NCBI RefSeq assembly: GCF_006402735.1
Contig: NZ_CP017174.1
Span: 6,180,001-6,244,000 of the forward strand
DNA length: 64,000 bases
From: Myxococcus xanthus
GTDB taxonomy: Bacteria > Myxococcota > Myxococcia > Myxococcales > Myxococcaceae
Reading direction: 5' to 3'
Both the position numbers and the translations under genes were made by a program. Below the pieces are notes generated by a model that ran no database searches, had not been told where the DNA came from, and saw nothing but the letters and a program-made list of their open reading frames with translations. Shown in pieces: positions 39,498 through 48,061 of this stretch; position 1 is the first letter of the stretch, and the number at the start of each line of letters is the position of its first letter.

Positions 39498-39630
39498 AAC
39501 GCAGTTGCGTCCTCCCGTGACGCAGCAACGCCCCGCTTCCGGTTAAAAAATGCGCCCGCACCTGGAGGTCGTTGGGTGCACGAATTGCAGTGAGTCTCGG
39601 CTGGGGCTTCTCCCTGAGAAAGAGACATCA

Positions 39631-41283
39631 ATGCCAAGCACGAGCGCTTCTGGAACCTGGGTGCAGTTCTTCGACATGTGGGGCTACCAGCACGCCTACA
39701 TCAACTTCACGGGCGCCCAGAACGTCTCGGATCTGGATGACTACAAGTTCACGCTGTTTGGCTCCAGCTCCCCAGGCAGCGCCAAGGTGGGGGACCACAT
39801 CGAGTCGCTGGTGACCGGCCCCCAGACCTGGCTCATCGTCTACGAGGATAAGGACTACAACAAAAAGCACCCGAGCAAGACGAAGCTGTATTTCGGCCCC
39901 AACACGCTCGTGTCCGACTTGGAAGGCGAGTACCGCTTCGGTGACAACATCGACAGCTTCCAGATGTTCAGCGCCCAGCCCGCGGACTGGCCCGGTGCGT
40001 CCGCGGCACGGAATGGAGCCATCACCCAGTTGGCGATTGTCGAAGAAAAAGCGCTCTTCGCCACCATCTCGAACGATCTGGAGTCGCTGGTGGGGGCGCT
40101 CATCAACCTCATCCCGGACATCGGAGGGTTCCTCAGCAGCTTGATGGGCATTTTCTGGCCCTCCACCACCAACCCCAACCTCATCTGGGAAGCCATCCAG
40201 CGGTACATCGTCAAGGCCGTCTACCTCGGCGTTGAGTCATCGGTGATGAGCTCCGTTGAGAATGAGTTCCGGGGCATCCTCAACGCCATCAAGCTGTATC
40301 AAAACGACCGGCTCTACAATGAGTACGACGGCCTGTGTCAGCTCATCGCGGACCGCGCTCCGTATTTCACCTACAACGCCAACTACCCCGCGTCGCAGTA
40401 TCCCTCGCAGAAGCTGCCCTATAGCTCCGCCTATTTCACGATCGCGCTGGCCATCTACAGCGCGCGCTGGCGTTACTTCGACCAGATCTATGCCTCGGCG
40501 CCTTGGTATCCGACAGAGGGGCCCGCGAAGCGCGAGGCCTTCAGGTTGGCGCTGGACTCCTTGCTGGAGCAGGCCACGGCCGCGCTGAAGGTGATGGCGA
40601 AGCAAGCCTTCAACGAGCAGAAGGCCTGGGCGGAGTCGAAGGCGCAGAACCAGTACCGCGAGCGGGAGGCGTTCCTCTATACTCAACAGTTCGCCGTCAA
40701 TACGCTGGGGTGGTTGGCGCCCTCCTTCATGTGGCCGTGCTTCGGCTCCACCGGCCAGCTCCCCGTCCAGAGCGTCATTCACGCACTGACGGGTCCCTAC
40801 GGTGGCGCGGAGAACATCTCGGGAGGGGGCCGTGCGAAAGACGCCGCCGCCAGTGGCCAGAACATCTCCCGCGTCCTCCTTCGCACGGGCAGCCGGGTGG
40901 ATTGTCTCCAAATCTGGATTGACGGCTCCGAGCAACCCATCCGGGGTGCCGCCGGCGGAAGCAATGTCTGTGACGTCACCTTCGCGGAAGGGGAGTATGT
41001 CGTCGCTGCCTTCGGGTATGGCGGCACCCTCGACGCCGGCTCGCTCAATCAACTCTACCTCCGCACCAACCTGGGGAGGCAGTTCGGTGGAGGCGCTCCG
41101 GGGAGCACTCGGTTCCAGTCGCTGGCACCCCAGGGCGTCGATGCTCGCCTGTCGGGTTTCACCAGCGCGCTCCAGCCCAATACCCTCAACAGCATCTCCT
41201 TGATCTGGCGCTTCGAGACCCCCACCACGCCCGGGTTCGACCCTATCGCGTGGCTGGACCTCCCGGGACTCACCGGCGGGTAG
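39631..41283 (+). CDS. Crystallin/helical-bundle/jacalin protein, candidate pore-forming toxin
   Basis: A 550-residue protein without a signal peptide. Residues about 8-113: beta/gamma-crystallin-like module (WLIVYEDKDYNKK, DNIDSFQMF). Residues about 125-365: helical region with hydrophobic helices (ESLVGALINLIPDIGGFLSS; LIWEAIQRYIVKAVYLGVES; AYFTIALAIYSARWRY), reminiscent of the N-terminal domain of Cry delta-endotoxins that inserts into membranes. Residues about 385-540: jacalin-like beta-prism lectin (PYGGAENISGGG, VDCLQIWIDGSEQP, FAEGEYVVAAFGYGG). The layout (binding, pore, lectin) suggests an anti-eukaryote or predation toxin; this is inference. It is a single-gene unit ended by a strong terminator. 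Confidence 0.6.
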   Translation: MPSTSASGTWVQFFDMWGYQHAYINFTGAQNVSDLDDYKFTLFGSSSPGSAKVGDHIESLVTGPQTWLIVYEDKDYNKKHPSKTKLYFGPNTLVSDLEGEYRFGDNIDSFQMFSAQPADWPGASAARNGAITQLAIVEEKALFATISNDLESLVGALINLIPDIGGFLSSLMGIFWPSTTNPNLIWEAIQRYIVKAVYLGVESSVMSSVENEFRGILNAIKLYQNDRLYNEYDGLCQLIADRAPYFTYNANYPASQYPSQKLPYSSAYFTIALAIYSARWRYFDQIYASAPWYPTEGPAKREAFRLALDSLLEQATAALKVMAKQAFNEQKAWAESKAQNQYREREAFLYTQQFAVNTLGWLAPSFMWPCFGSTGQLPVQSVIHALTGPYGGAENISGGGRAKDAAASGQNISRVLLRTGSRVDCLQIWIDGSEQPIRGAAGGSNVCDVTFAEGEYVVAAFGYGGTLDAGSLNQLYLRTNLGRQFGGGAPGSTRFQSLAPQGVDARLSGFTSALQPNTLNSISLIWRFETPTTPGFDPIAWLDLPGLTGG

Positions 41284-41303
41284 CGCCAGCCAGATGGCCC
41301 TTC

Positions 41304-41346
41304 GGCGCCGAAGGCTCCCGCGGTTGGGGAGCCTCGGCGCCTTTGT
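41304..41346 (+). terminator. Terminator after the toxin-like gene
   Basis: Long stem GGCGCCGAAGGCTCCC / GGGGAGCCTCGGCGCC (one bulge), then TTTGTT. Very stable. Confidence 0.85.
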
Positions 41347-41482
41347 TCCGGAACGCGGGTCAGCAAGGCGCTGGGACAACAACGGCGGCCAGAACGTCGT
41401 CACCACCCGGTAGGCGACTCGCCGCGCGACGCTGCCGCGGCGAGCCCTTGAAATGAACGGCCGCGACTTGCGCTTCGCCTCC

Positions 41483-43021
41483 TCAATCGCGCGACGGTGT
41501 GCCCAGTCGACGGTCGCGTCTCACGACGCGCGCGAGCGCGAGCAGCGCCATGGGGAGCAACGCCTGCGGTCCCCCCTGGCAGCCGCAGCCAGACGCTGGC
41601 TCCGTGGGAGGCGCTGGCGAGCCTCCATCGTTGGAGCCCGCGTCCACGGCCGGAACTCCCGAGTCCGGCGTGGAAGTTCCCCCATCCGTGCCCGTGTCTC
41701 CTCCATCCGTGCCCGTGTCTCCCCCATCCGAGCCCGTGTCTCCCCCGTCCGTGCCCGTGTCTCCTCCATCCGAGCCCGTGTCTCCTCCATCCGAGCCCGT
41801 GTCTCCTCCATCCGTGCCCATGTCTCCCCCGTCCGTTTCAGGGATGGGACCGCCATCCACCTCACCGGGCCCACCCGCGTCAGGGGTCCCCGCGTCCATG
41901 GGTCTGCACTCGCCCTGCTGGCAGGTCCCTCCCGTGCACTCCGTGCCGTCTTCCACGGGAGTCGAAGCGCAGGTGCCCGTCTCCGTGCAGTTGGGCAGAT
42001 GGCATTCATCGAGCGCCACGCAGTCGTTCGCATCCCGGCACTGCGCACAGACGAAGTCCTCGGTCTGGCTCACACAGTACGGCGTTGATGCCCCACACGG
42101 AGAGCACGACGCCCCACAGAAGAGCGACGAATCACAGGGAGCGCACAGGGCCGCCGCGTTGCAGCGATAGCCCGCTTCGCATCCCCCATTCCCTGGCCCG
42201 TTGGAGAACTGGCGATTGCATTGGGCGCACTCGGTGAGGGTTGGTAGCAAGGACTGCCCCGACTCCGTCTGATGAAACATCTCGGGCGTGACGAGCACGA
42301 AGCCCGCTGCAGCCAGATTGATGACGGGCGGTGTGTTCGCGGCCCTCTCGAAGTCCGCGAAGTCGCCGTCGTACATCGAGATCTCAAGTGCGGAGTGCTC
42401 GCTCATGTTCGTGTGGAGCACCTCCACGCCGTAGAGTCCAGGCTGCTCGAAGTAGACCGTCTTGGTGGCGCGCCACGTTGGTGCGCCGAGCGTCGGCGGA
42501 CGGTTGATGACCGGATAGCTCGTCTGATTCCGGTCAAAGAGCGTCAGGCTCACAGAGTCGTCGGCGTAGAACCCGAAGTGCAGGGGTCTGTTGAGCATGT
42601 CGTTCGTGACCGCGATGAAGCCACGCAAGCGGGTCGCGAAGGATGTGAAGTCATCGTCGTCGCCGAAGTCACATCCGCCGAGAGGGCAACCTGCGGCGAC
42701 CCCGGTGAAGTCGCCGTAGCTCAGCGTCCTCCCATCATTGAGGTTGTTGGACAGGTCCAGGGGCGTCCGAAGCACCGACGTGACGCGATTGCTCCGGTTC
42801 GCCTCCATGAAGGCATTGATGCCAGCGACGTAGGTCGACTGAGTCTGCGGGAAGTCAGCTGCGGGATTCCGCGAGACGCTCGTCGCGGCGCAGAGGCCCA
42901 ACCCCGCTGTTTCGGGAAGGGGCGCCACGGGAGGTCCGCTCACCGTGACGAACTGGGCACTGGCGGGGAGAGGGATGGACAACCCACACAATAGGGGAAG
43001 AAGGACGCGGAGCAATCGCAT
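41483..43021 (-). CDS. TraA-like PA14/Cys-rich surface protein with MYXO-CTERM
   Basis: A 512-residue exported protein (MRLLRVLLPLLCGLSIPLPA signal). The N-terminal part has a PA14-like domain (about 30-220: VAGINAFMEANRSNRV, RLRGFIAVTNDMLNRP, FGFYADDSVSLTLFDRN), followed by a Cys-rich region (about 265-370), a flexible Gly/Asp/Thr repeat (about 390-445, 7-residue unit GGDTGSD), and a C-terminus with GCGCQGG, a hydrophobic helix and Arg residues, a MYXO-CTERM sorting signal. The layout matches TraA, the Myxococcus outer-membrane-exchange receptor, though no TraB (OmpA-like) gene is adjacent. It may be a TraA paralogue. The start is the only good one. Confidence 0.65.
   Translation of the reverse strand: MRLLRVLLPLLCGLSIPLPASAQFVTVSGPPVAPLPETAGLGLCAATSVSRNPAADFPQTQSTYVAGINAFMEANRSNRVTSVLRTPLDLSNNLNDGRTLSYGDFTGVAAGCPLGGCDFGDDDDFTSFATRLRGFIAVTNDMLNRPLHFGFYADDSVSLTLFDRNQTSYPVINRPPTLGAPTWRATKTVYFEQPGLYGVEVLHTNMSEHSALEISMYDGDFADFERAANTPPVINLAAAGFVLVTPEMFHQTESGQSLLPTLTECAQCNRQFSNGPGNGGCEAGYRCNAAALCAPCDSSLFCGASCSPCGASTPYCVSQTEDFVCAQCRDANDCVALDECHLPNCTETGTCASTPVEDGTECTGGTCQQGECRPMDAGTPDAGGPGEVDGGPIPETDGGDMGTDGGDTGSDGGDTGSDGGDTGTDGGDTGSDGGDTGTDGGDTGTDGGTSTPDSGVPAVDAGSNDGGSPAPPTEPASGCGCQGGPQALLPMALLALARVVRRDRRLGTPSRD
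41681..41835. repeat. 21-bp tandem repeat, about 7 units
   Basis: Unit CCCGTGTCTCCTCCATCCGAG with variants; it encodes the heptapeptide GGDTGSD/GGDTGTD within the TraA-like gene. Array length can vary by slippage. Confidence 0.85.
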
Positions 43022-43394
43022 CCGCGGATCTTACTCATGACAAGAGAGCTCCGACCAGTCGAATGCCACCAGTCGCTTGGGCCGTCCAAACGTGCTCAAT
43101 GCCTCTCCGAGCGCATCGAGATGCCGAGGGCCGTCCACCCTCACAGGCGTCATGTCTGGGGGGATGGAGCCGCGGGCCGGGGAGGACTGCCGAGGCGCGC
43201 CCTCACAACGCACCTGCGATGTCGCGACATGAAAATCCCCTGGAAATCACCGACCGAAGACTTTCCGGAGGGGTCGTTCTTCAGGGCGCGGGATGACCTC
43301 GCTCCAGGATGAATGGACCGGCGCACCGCGCGCAGTGTCGCGAGAGCCGACTCATGGAGAGTCGCTCGATGCGATTTCAGAAAAGGAAAGAAAT
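43022..43394. other. 373-nt gap, nothing recognised
   Basis: Divergent intergenic region between the TraA-like gene and a lipoprotein gene; promoters of both expected. No RNA or conserved motif seen. Confidence 0.3.
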
Positions 43395-44168
43395 ATGCGT
43401 AGCGGAATGAAGTGGCTCGCGATGGGAAGCCTTGGCCTTGCGCTGTGCACGGGATGCTCGGGGGCGGAGGTGGAGCAGGCCGGCCCCGGTGACTCCGAGA
43501 CGCCCGTCAACACGACCACCGAAGCCAGCGTCGTGCTGCGCATCGAGGTCGAGCCGGGCCACACCGTCACGTTCCATGAGCCCGCGCCGGGCGCCCTGTA
43601 CCTGGCTGAGCACAAGCTGCCGGCCCAGTCATTCGTGCTCGGCGACAAGGAGTCCGCGAACGCGCTGCTCGCATTCGAGCGGCTGCGCCCCGGTGCGCCG
43701 GTCCCCGCGGAGCTCCAGGCCGCATACGACCGCGCGCTGAACCTTCCGAGCGACGTGAATGAGCAAGAGTCCTACGCGGGCGGAGGTGAAAGGGAGGACG
43801 CGTCCGCGCGGGCGCAGCGCCCTGGCGTCAGCGAGCAGGCGCTGACGTCTTCGAGCAGCGCGGCCACGTTCGTCAACAACGGCGGCTGCAATTGGGGACC
43901 GAAGTGGAGCACCTGCGCGGTGAACTGGGCCAACGGCTACTATGCCTATTCGACCTCGACGTCCGGCCTGTGTGGCGTGGACCACTACTCTGGCAATGGC
44001 GTGATCATCCAGATCACCGTCGGGAGCACCATCTCGTCGGTGTTCCAGGGGGCGGGAACTCACGCCCAGTACAGCCTGGGCTCCGCCGGCGTTTCGACCA
44101 CGCGCCGGCTCGACATCACGAATGCCTCCGGCGACAGCTTCCACGTGGGCTGCCGCTGGGGCATCTGA
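43395..44168 (+). CDS. Lipoprotein of unknown function, Cys-rich C-terminal domain
   Basis: A 257-residue lipoprotein: MRSGMKWLAMGSLGLALCTG, lipobox LCTGC. ATG 43395 is supported by AAAGGAAAG before it. Residues about 25-150 are variable and may hold an alpha/beta domain; a Ser-rich linker leads to a small C-terminal domain (about 170-257: GGCNWGPKWSTCAVNWANG, SGLCGVDHYSGNGVI, and GDSFHVGCRWGI) with four to five Cys, likely a disulfide-bonded beta domain. No family recognised. The C-terminal domain may be exposed at the cell surface. Confidence 0.7.
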   Translation: MRSGMKWLAMGSLGLALCTGCSGAEVEQAGPGDSETPVNTTTEASVVLRIEVEPGHTVTFHEPAPGALYLAEHKLPAQSFVLGDKESANALLAFERLRPGAPVPAELQAAYDRALNLPSDVNEQESYAGGGEREDASARAQRPGVSEQALTSSSSAATFVNNGGCNWGPKWSTCAVNWANGYYAYSTSTSGLCGVDHYSGNGVIIQITVGSTISSVFQGAGTHAQYSLGSAGVSTTRRLDITNASGDSFHVGCRWGI

Positions 44169-44199
44169 GGTCATGAGCAGGTGATTCGTGGCCCGTGCT

Positions 44200-44223
44200 G
44201 CCGCCGGGGACTCCTCCGGCGGC
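44200..44223 (+). terminator. Possible hairpin terminator
   Basis: GCCGCCGG (44200-44207) / CCGGCGGC (44216-44223), 8-nt loop, no T-run. Lies between converging genes. Confidence 0.4.
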
Positions 44224-44251
44224 GGCATCCACGACCGGCGAAGCCGGAGTC

Positions 44252-45409
44252 CTACGAGGCCACCGGCTTCAGGCAGTAGAGCGTGGTGCGCTCGCGCGAG
44301 CGCGCCATGTGCAGCGGGTCTGACGTGTCCTTCGCTTTCGAATGCCGCGCCGGGGTCGACCGGGCCCACTGCACCGACAGGCCGCACCGTTCGAATTCCG
44401 CTTCGAGCCACCCGGGTGGGCGCAGGCCGAGCAGCACCGCGAGGTCCGACAGGAGCAGCAGGCCCACTCCGCCAGGAGCAAGCGAAGCGGAGAGTCCTTC
44501 GAGAAAGCGCCGCAGGAACTGGCTGTCCTCGTCGAACACCGCGCGGTCCACCCGGTTCTTGGGCGGTTCGGGAATCCAGGGTGGGTTGCACACCACGAGG
44601 TCCGCCGTGCCCTTCGGGAACAAGTCGGCCTCGGCCACCTGGAAGCGCTTGCCGAGCCCGAGCCGCTCCGCGTTCTCCCGGGAACAGGCCACGGCGCGGG
44701 AGTCACAGTCAGTCGCCTGCACGGACGCCGCGCCCCGCTGGAGGAGGAGGAACGAGAGCACGCCGGTTCCAGTGCCGATGTCGAACACGCGCTTGCCCTT
44801 CACCTCCGTAAATGAGCTCAGCAGTTCCACGTAATCCGTGCGGGTCGGAAGGTAGACGCCATAGTGCGGGTGAAGCAGCCCTGTGAGGCCAGGAACAGCG
44901 AGTCCCTTGCGGCGCCACTCCGCCGCCCCGAGCATACCGAGGAGTTGTTTGAGCGGGACCACGCTGGTGTCCGTCGTTGGAGCCCCCCACACCTGATGGC
45001 ATGCCAGTGACGTGTCCGGTGCCCGCGCGAGCCCGAGCCGGTAGTCGCGGTCGAGAGACACCACGATGCGCGACAGCGTCTCGTGTTCGAGCTGCCGGGC
45101 CCGCCGCTCGGCACGGAATGCCTCCAGCGGCGAGCGCGCCTTCGCTGGCTGCGGTAGCCGCCGGCTCAGCGCGCCGAGGAGCTGCTTCGCGTTGTGGAAG
45201 TCACCGGAGTACAGCAGGAACTCGCCTCGGCGCACCCGCTTGAGCGCCGTATCCGCGCTGAGCCGGTCATTCACGGGGGACAGCCGAGCAGGCGCGGGTT
45301 CCGCGCTCTCTGAGTGCCAGGTGAAGGCGGAGTCCAGCGGCGGCTCGGACGGAGAGGTGGAGGGGTTCGGCCCCTCGGGCGAGGCATCGGTTCGGGGAGC
45401 GCGAGGCAT
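44252..45409 (-). CDS. SAM-dependent methyltransferase (RlmG/PrmC-like, NPPW)
   Basis: A 385-residue class I methyltransferase. The SAM-binding motif RVFDIGTGTGVLSFLLL is near residue 190, followed by the acidic loop and the N-methyltransferase motif NPPWIPEPP near 280, which marks enzymes that modify amide or exocyclic amine nitrogen (Gln N5 of release factors, or guanine N2 of rRNA). The N-terminal domain (about 60-180) contains FLLYSGDFHNAKQLLGALS, an RNA- or substrate-binding region. It is longer than PrmC. A dedicated prmC lies in the window, so rRNA or another protein is more likely. Confidence 0.8.
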   Translation of the reverse strand: MPRAPRTDASPEGPNPSTSPSEPPLDSAFTWHSESAEPAPARLSPVNDRLSADTALKRVRRGEFLLYSGDFHNAKQLLGALSRRLPQPAKARSPLEAFRAERRARQLEHETLSRIVVSLDRDYRLGLARAPDTSLACHQVWGAPTTDTSVVPLKQLLGMLGAAEWRRKGLAVPGLTGLLHPHYGVYLPTRTDYVELLSSFTEVKGKRVFDIGTGTGVLSFLLLQRGAASVQATDCDSRAVACSRENAERLGLGKRFQVAEADLFPKGTADLVVCNPPWIPEPPKNRVDRAVFDEDSQFLRRFLEGLSASLAPGGVGLLLLSDLAVLLGLRPPGWLEAEFERCGLSVQWARSTPARHSKAKDTSDPLHMARSRERTTLYCLKPVAS

Positions 45410-45475
45410 GGCGATGGGGTAGCACGTCCGCGCGCTCCCGTCGCGTGTGGGAAACCACCGGCGCTCCCCGCGCCC

Positions 45476-46366
45476 TCAGCGCTTCTGACGGCGACGCTGT
45501 CGCCCTGACGCACGGCGCTTCGAGCCACCGGCAGGCGGGCCGCGCCTGAAACGTTGTGCGCCGGAACGCTGCTCCGGGGCAGGGGCCGGCTGCGGCTGCC
45601 TTCGCTCGCGCCTCCCGCCGCCGTTGCCCTGTGGGGCGTGCTTCGAACGCTTTGAACCGCCCGCTTGCATCGAGCCACTGAGCGCCTGGCTTGCGTCTTT
45701 CGCCACGCCTTCGGGCCCGACCGTGCCCTTCACGGCGTCTCGCACGGGTCCACCAGGCCCGAGTGCCTGGTCGGCCACGCGGTTCACCGTCCCGCCGGGT
45801 TCCAACGCCCCCTTCGCCGCCCCTCCCACGTCCTGGACGGCCTCGGACACCGCTCCGCCAGGCTTCAGGCTCTCATGGGCGGCTTCCCCCACCTCGCCTA
45901 TCGCATGCCCCACGGGCCGAAGCAGGCTGGCGAGCAGTTCGGGGTTGTTGTCGAGTGTCTGGAGCGCACGGTCCAGGATTTCATAGACACGCTGGAGCCG
46001 GACCTTGAGCAGCGCCTGGGCCTCCACGCCTTTGATGGTCAGCTTGACCCGTTCGATGCCCACGTCAGCGCCCACATCGAGGCGCACGAGATTGGCCAGT
46101 TCGGCATGCAGTGAGACGCGTGCACGCAAGTTCTCCACGTCGAGCGTAATCTCATCCACCTTCACCGTCGGGACGTCGAGCAGCACGTCGGGCACGATTT
46201 CGATGGGCCCCTCGTCGACGCCCGCCTGCGCGAGCGCATGCCGGGTCTCCTCTCGCGTGGCTCCGCCTTCCCGCTGCGAAGGCCGCTCCTCGGGATTGTC
46301 ATGCTCCGTCTTGTTCGCGGACTTCGTTCCCCGTAATCGCCATGCCCCCCATCCTGTCTTTGACAC
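45476..46366 (-). CDS. Hypothetical protein, beta domain plus basic low-complexity tail
   Basis: A 296-residue protein. Residues about 55-150 form a well-conserved-looking domain (DEGPIEIVPDVLLDVPTVKV; DEITLDVENLRARVSLHAEL and LTIKGVEAQALLKVRLQRV), which I have seen in actinobacterial and myxobacterial proteins of unknown role. A segment of about 100 residues follows with periodic Gly-Pro repeats (KPGGAVSEAVQDVGGAAKGA), then a very basic Arg/Lys/Gln-rich tail. The tail may bind nucleic acid or an anionic surface. No signal peptide. Near-neighbour of the SYLF cluster. Confidence 0.65.
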   Translation of the reverse strand: MSKTGWGAWRLRGTKSANKTEHDNPEERPSQREGGATREETRHALAQAGVDEGPIEIVPDVLLDVPTVKVDEITLDVENLRARVSLHAELANLVRLDVGADVGIERVKLTIKGVEAQALLKVRLQRVYEILDRALQTLDNNPELLASLLRPVGHAIGEVGEAAHESLKPGGAVSEAVQDVGGAAKGALEPGGTVNRVADQALGPGGPVRDAVKGTVGPEGVAKDASQALSGSMQAGGSKRSKHAPQGNGGGRRERRQPQPAPAPEQRSGAQRFRRGPPAGGSKRRASGRQRRRQKR

Positions 46367-46609
46367 GTTCGACCTCCTCCCCTTGTCAAGAGTGAGGAGC
46401 GGACGACGGGCCTGACACCCGGTGTGGCCAAGGGCCTCGTCCCACTGGCCTCAGTCCCTCGAAAGGCACTGCCGGCAGGCCGCACGGCTTCTCACGCAGG
46501 CAGCCAGGGACCCCACGGGAGCAGGCCACGCCCGCCTTGCCACGGCCTCCCGAGCAACACGTCCCCAGATTGAAAGGGGACTGTTGGCCCATGCCCCAGG
46601 GAGTTCCCC

Positions 46610-46936
46610 ATGCCGGTACGTCGACCACCGCAATCAAGTCACGCGCGTTTCCAGAGCGCGCCATTGAACGACCAGGAATCCGAGCTGAACGATGACGTCG
46701 CCATTGCCGCACGCGCCCGGGGCGAATCGCTCGTCGTGCATGCACTCCATGGCGTTCATGTTCGCACCTGGTCGTCTCCTGGCGTCGAGAGCGTCCACAC
46801 CTCGCACCGGACGGGAGTACCGGCGCCTCTCACGACAGGGCACTACGGGCCCTTCGAAGCATCCATGCATGTGGGGACACGGTTTCAGGAGCCTTCAGCG
46901 CCCCCACGGAAGCGCTCCGGGCGGAGACGCGACTGA
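46610..46936 (+). CDS. Possible small hypothetical protein
   Basis: A 108-residue ORF with GGGAG 6 nt before the ATG and protein-like composition (NDQESELNDDVAIAARARGE, VVHALHGVHVRTWSSPG). No domain recognised. Flanking DNA (46367-46609 and 46937-46989) shows nothing clear. Weak call. Confidence 0.4.
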   Translation: MPVRRPPQSSHARFQSAPLNDQESELNDDVAIAARARGESLVVHALHGVHVRTWSSPGVESVHTSHRTGVPAPLTTGHYGPFEASMHVGTRFQEPSAPPRKRSGRRRD

Positions 46937-46989
46937 ACCTCCATCGGCAGCCAGGGCGGGCCGCCCCCCGTCCCCCACCCGCCCGGCGC

Positions 46990-47481
46990 TCACCCACCCT
47001 TTCGGTCCACCCGCTCCAACTTGCGCCGCGAAGGACCTTCCTCGGGCTCGGGCCTCAAAGAGGCCAGCTGCTCGACTGCCGCGTCCGCCGCCATCTGTCG
47101 TACGGCCGCCAGGACTTCTTCGAGTCGCCCCGGTGCGTCCAAGCGGTCGGCCAGGTCCCGCGCCTTTCCCGCCGCACGTGTATAAGCGCGACGCTCCAGC
47201 GCCGAGGCCGGCAAGAGGGAAGCCGACAGGAAGCCCAGGGCCAGGACCCCAAGTCCCGCCCCCACGGGATGCTGTCGCATCGCCTGCGCTGTCCACGTCT
47301 GGGCTCCCACCGCGCGGGAGCGCGCATCGTCTCGCGAGGGAAACTTCTCTCGGAGACTCCCGGCAACCGCCCGGCCCTTGTCGCGGACCGTCCGCAACGG
47401 CGCCAGTCCCCCTTGCGTCTGACCTGGAGCGCCGCCGTTCCGTCCCTCGCCCGCTGCCGTCTTGTTCGCACTACGTCTCAT
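46990..47481 (-). CDS. Small membrane-anchored protein, paralogue of the 3' half of the gene at 48720
   Basis: A 163-residue protein. ATG 47481 overlaps the upstream gene's TGA stop (ATGA). N-terminal basic, flexible part; one hydrophobic helix at about 70-92 (HPVGAGLGVLALGFLSAS) followed by ALERRAYTRAAGKARDLADR and a helical C-terminus. The helix and its flank closely resemble EHAVAIGLTTLAAGVAGAAL and SDRERRALSSVSHKVQGL in the protein encoded at 48720-49979, so the two are paralogues. The pattern recalls DUF3618/ElaB-like stress proteins that sit in the inner membrane with a basic cytosolic tail. Confidence 0.65.
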   Translation of the reverse strand: MRRSANKTAAGEGRNGGAPGQTQGGLAPLRTVRDKGRAVAGSLREKFPSRDDARSRAVGAQTWTAQAMRQHPVGAGLGVLALGFLSASLLPASALERRAYTRAAGKARDLADRLDAPGRLEEVLAAVRQMAADAAVEQLASLRPEPEEGPSRRKLERVDRKGG

Positions 47482-47915
47482 CACTCAGCCTCCCCTTCCA
47501 CATCGCCAGCACCGCTGGCGCGAAACATCCGCCCCGCGAGCAGGCCTGCCCCCAGCAGTCCCGTGAGCAACCATCCCGGGCGCTGCCGCACGAACTGTCC
47601 CGTGCGGTCCATGAATGCCGCGATGGATTGCTCATCCAGCCGCGAGGAGGCGCCGCGGAACATGCGCTCTCCCGTCTCCAGCATGCGTTGCGATGCCGGG
47701 CTCGGTGCACGCCGGGTGGCGCTGCCCAGCCCCTCTGCCACGTCCTCCAGCACCGACACGAGCAAGCCCCGCTGGAAGTCCAGGCGCTCCATCACCCGAC
47801 CCCGCGCGTATCCCGTGACCTGTTCGAACTGCTTCTGCGCAGCTTCCATCCTGGGTGATGCGTGTCGCGCTGGGCCGCGCGAGCGCTTCCTCTCCTTTGT
47901 CTTCGTCGAGGCCAT
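47481..47915 (-). CDS. Small membrane-anchored helical protein
   Basis: A 144-residue protein starting MASTKTKERKRSRG (ATG 47915; AGGAGG about 9 nt before). Highly basic N-terminus, then helices (MEAAQKQFEQVTGYARGRVM; FQRGLLVSVLEDVAEGLG) and a single hydrophobic segment near the C-terminus (PGWLLTGLLGAGLLAGRM). Looks like a phasin/ElaB-type peripheral or single-pass membrane protein. Co-transcribed with the overlapping downstream gene and divergent from the SYLF gene at 48062 with a 146-nt common regulatory gap. Function unknown; stress or envelope role inferred. Confidence 0.65.
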   Translation of the reverse strand: MASTKTKERKRSRGPARHASPRMEAAQKQFEQVTGYARGRVMERLDFQRGLLVSVLEDVAEGLGSATRRAPSPASQRMLETGERMFRGASSRLDEQSIAAFMDRTGQFVRQRPGWLLTGLLGAGLLAGRMFRASGAGDVEGEAE

Positions 47916-47972
47916 GATGTGCGTCCTCCTGACACCGAAGGTAGACACCTCCGCGTCACGTCCGGGCAACCA

Positions 47973-47991
47973 GACCACTCACGGCGTGGTC
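47973..47991. promoter_or_regulatory. Possible operator in the divergent SYLF promoter region
   Basis: GACCAC (47973-47978) / GTGGTC (47986-47991) with a 7-nt spacer, between divergent genes. Short and possibly chance. Confidence 0.3.
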
Positions 47992-48061
47992 GTTCGCACG
48001 CACGTCCCGTGGGTACCTTGCGGACATGGCCGTCGCCACGTTGATTCATCAGGAGGCGAAC

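Noticed and set aside
41681-41835. Regular 21-bp repeats resembling a CRISPR array
   Set aside because: No unique spacers; units are head-to-tail and encode a heptapeptide inside an ORF.
46386-46745. Minus-strand ORF of 119 codons between the hypothetical gene at 45476 and 46610
   Set aside because: Arg/Gly/Pro/Cys-rich shadow composition and no SD; nothing supports it.
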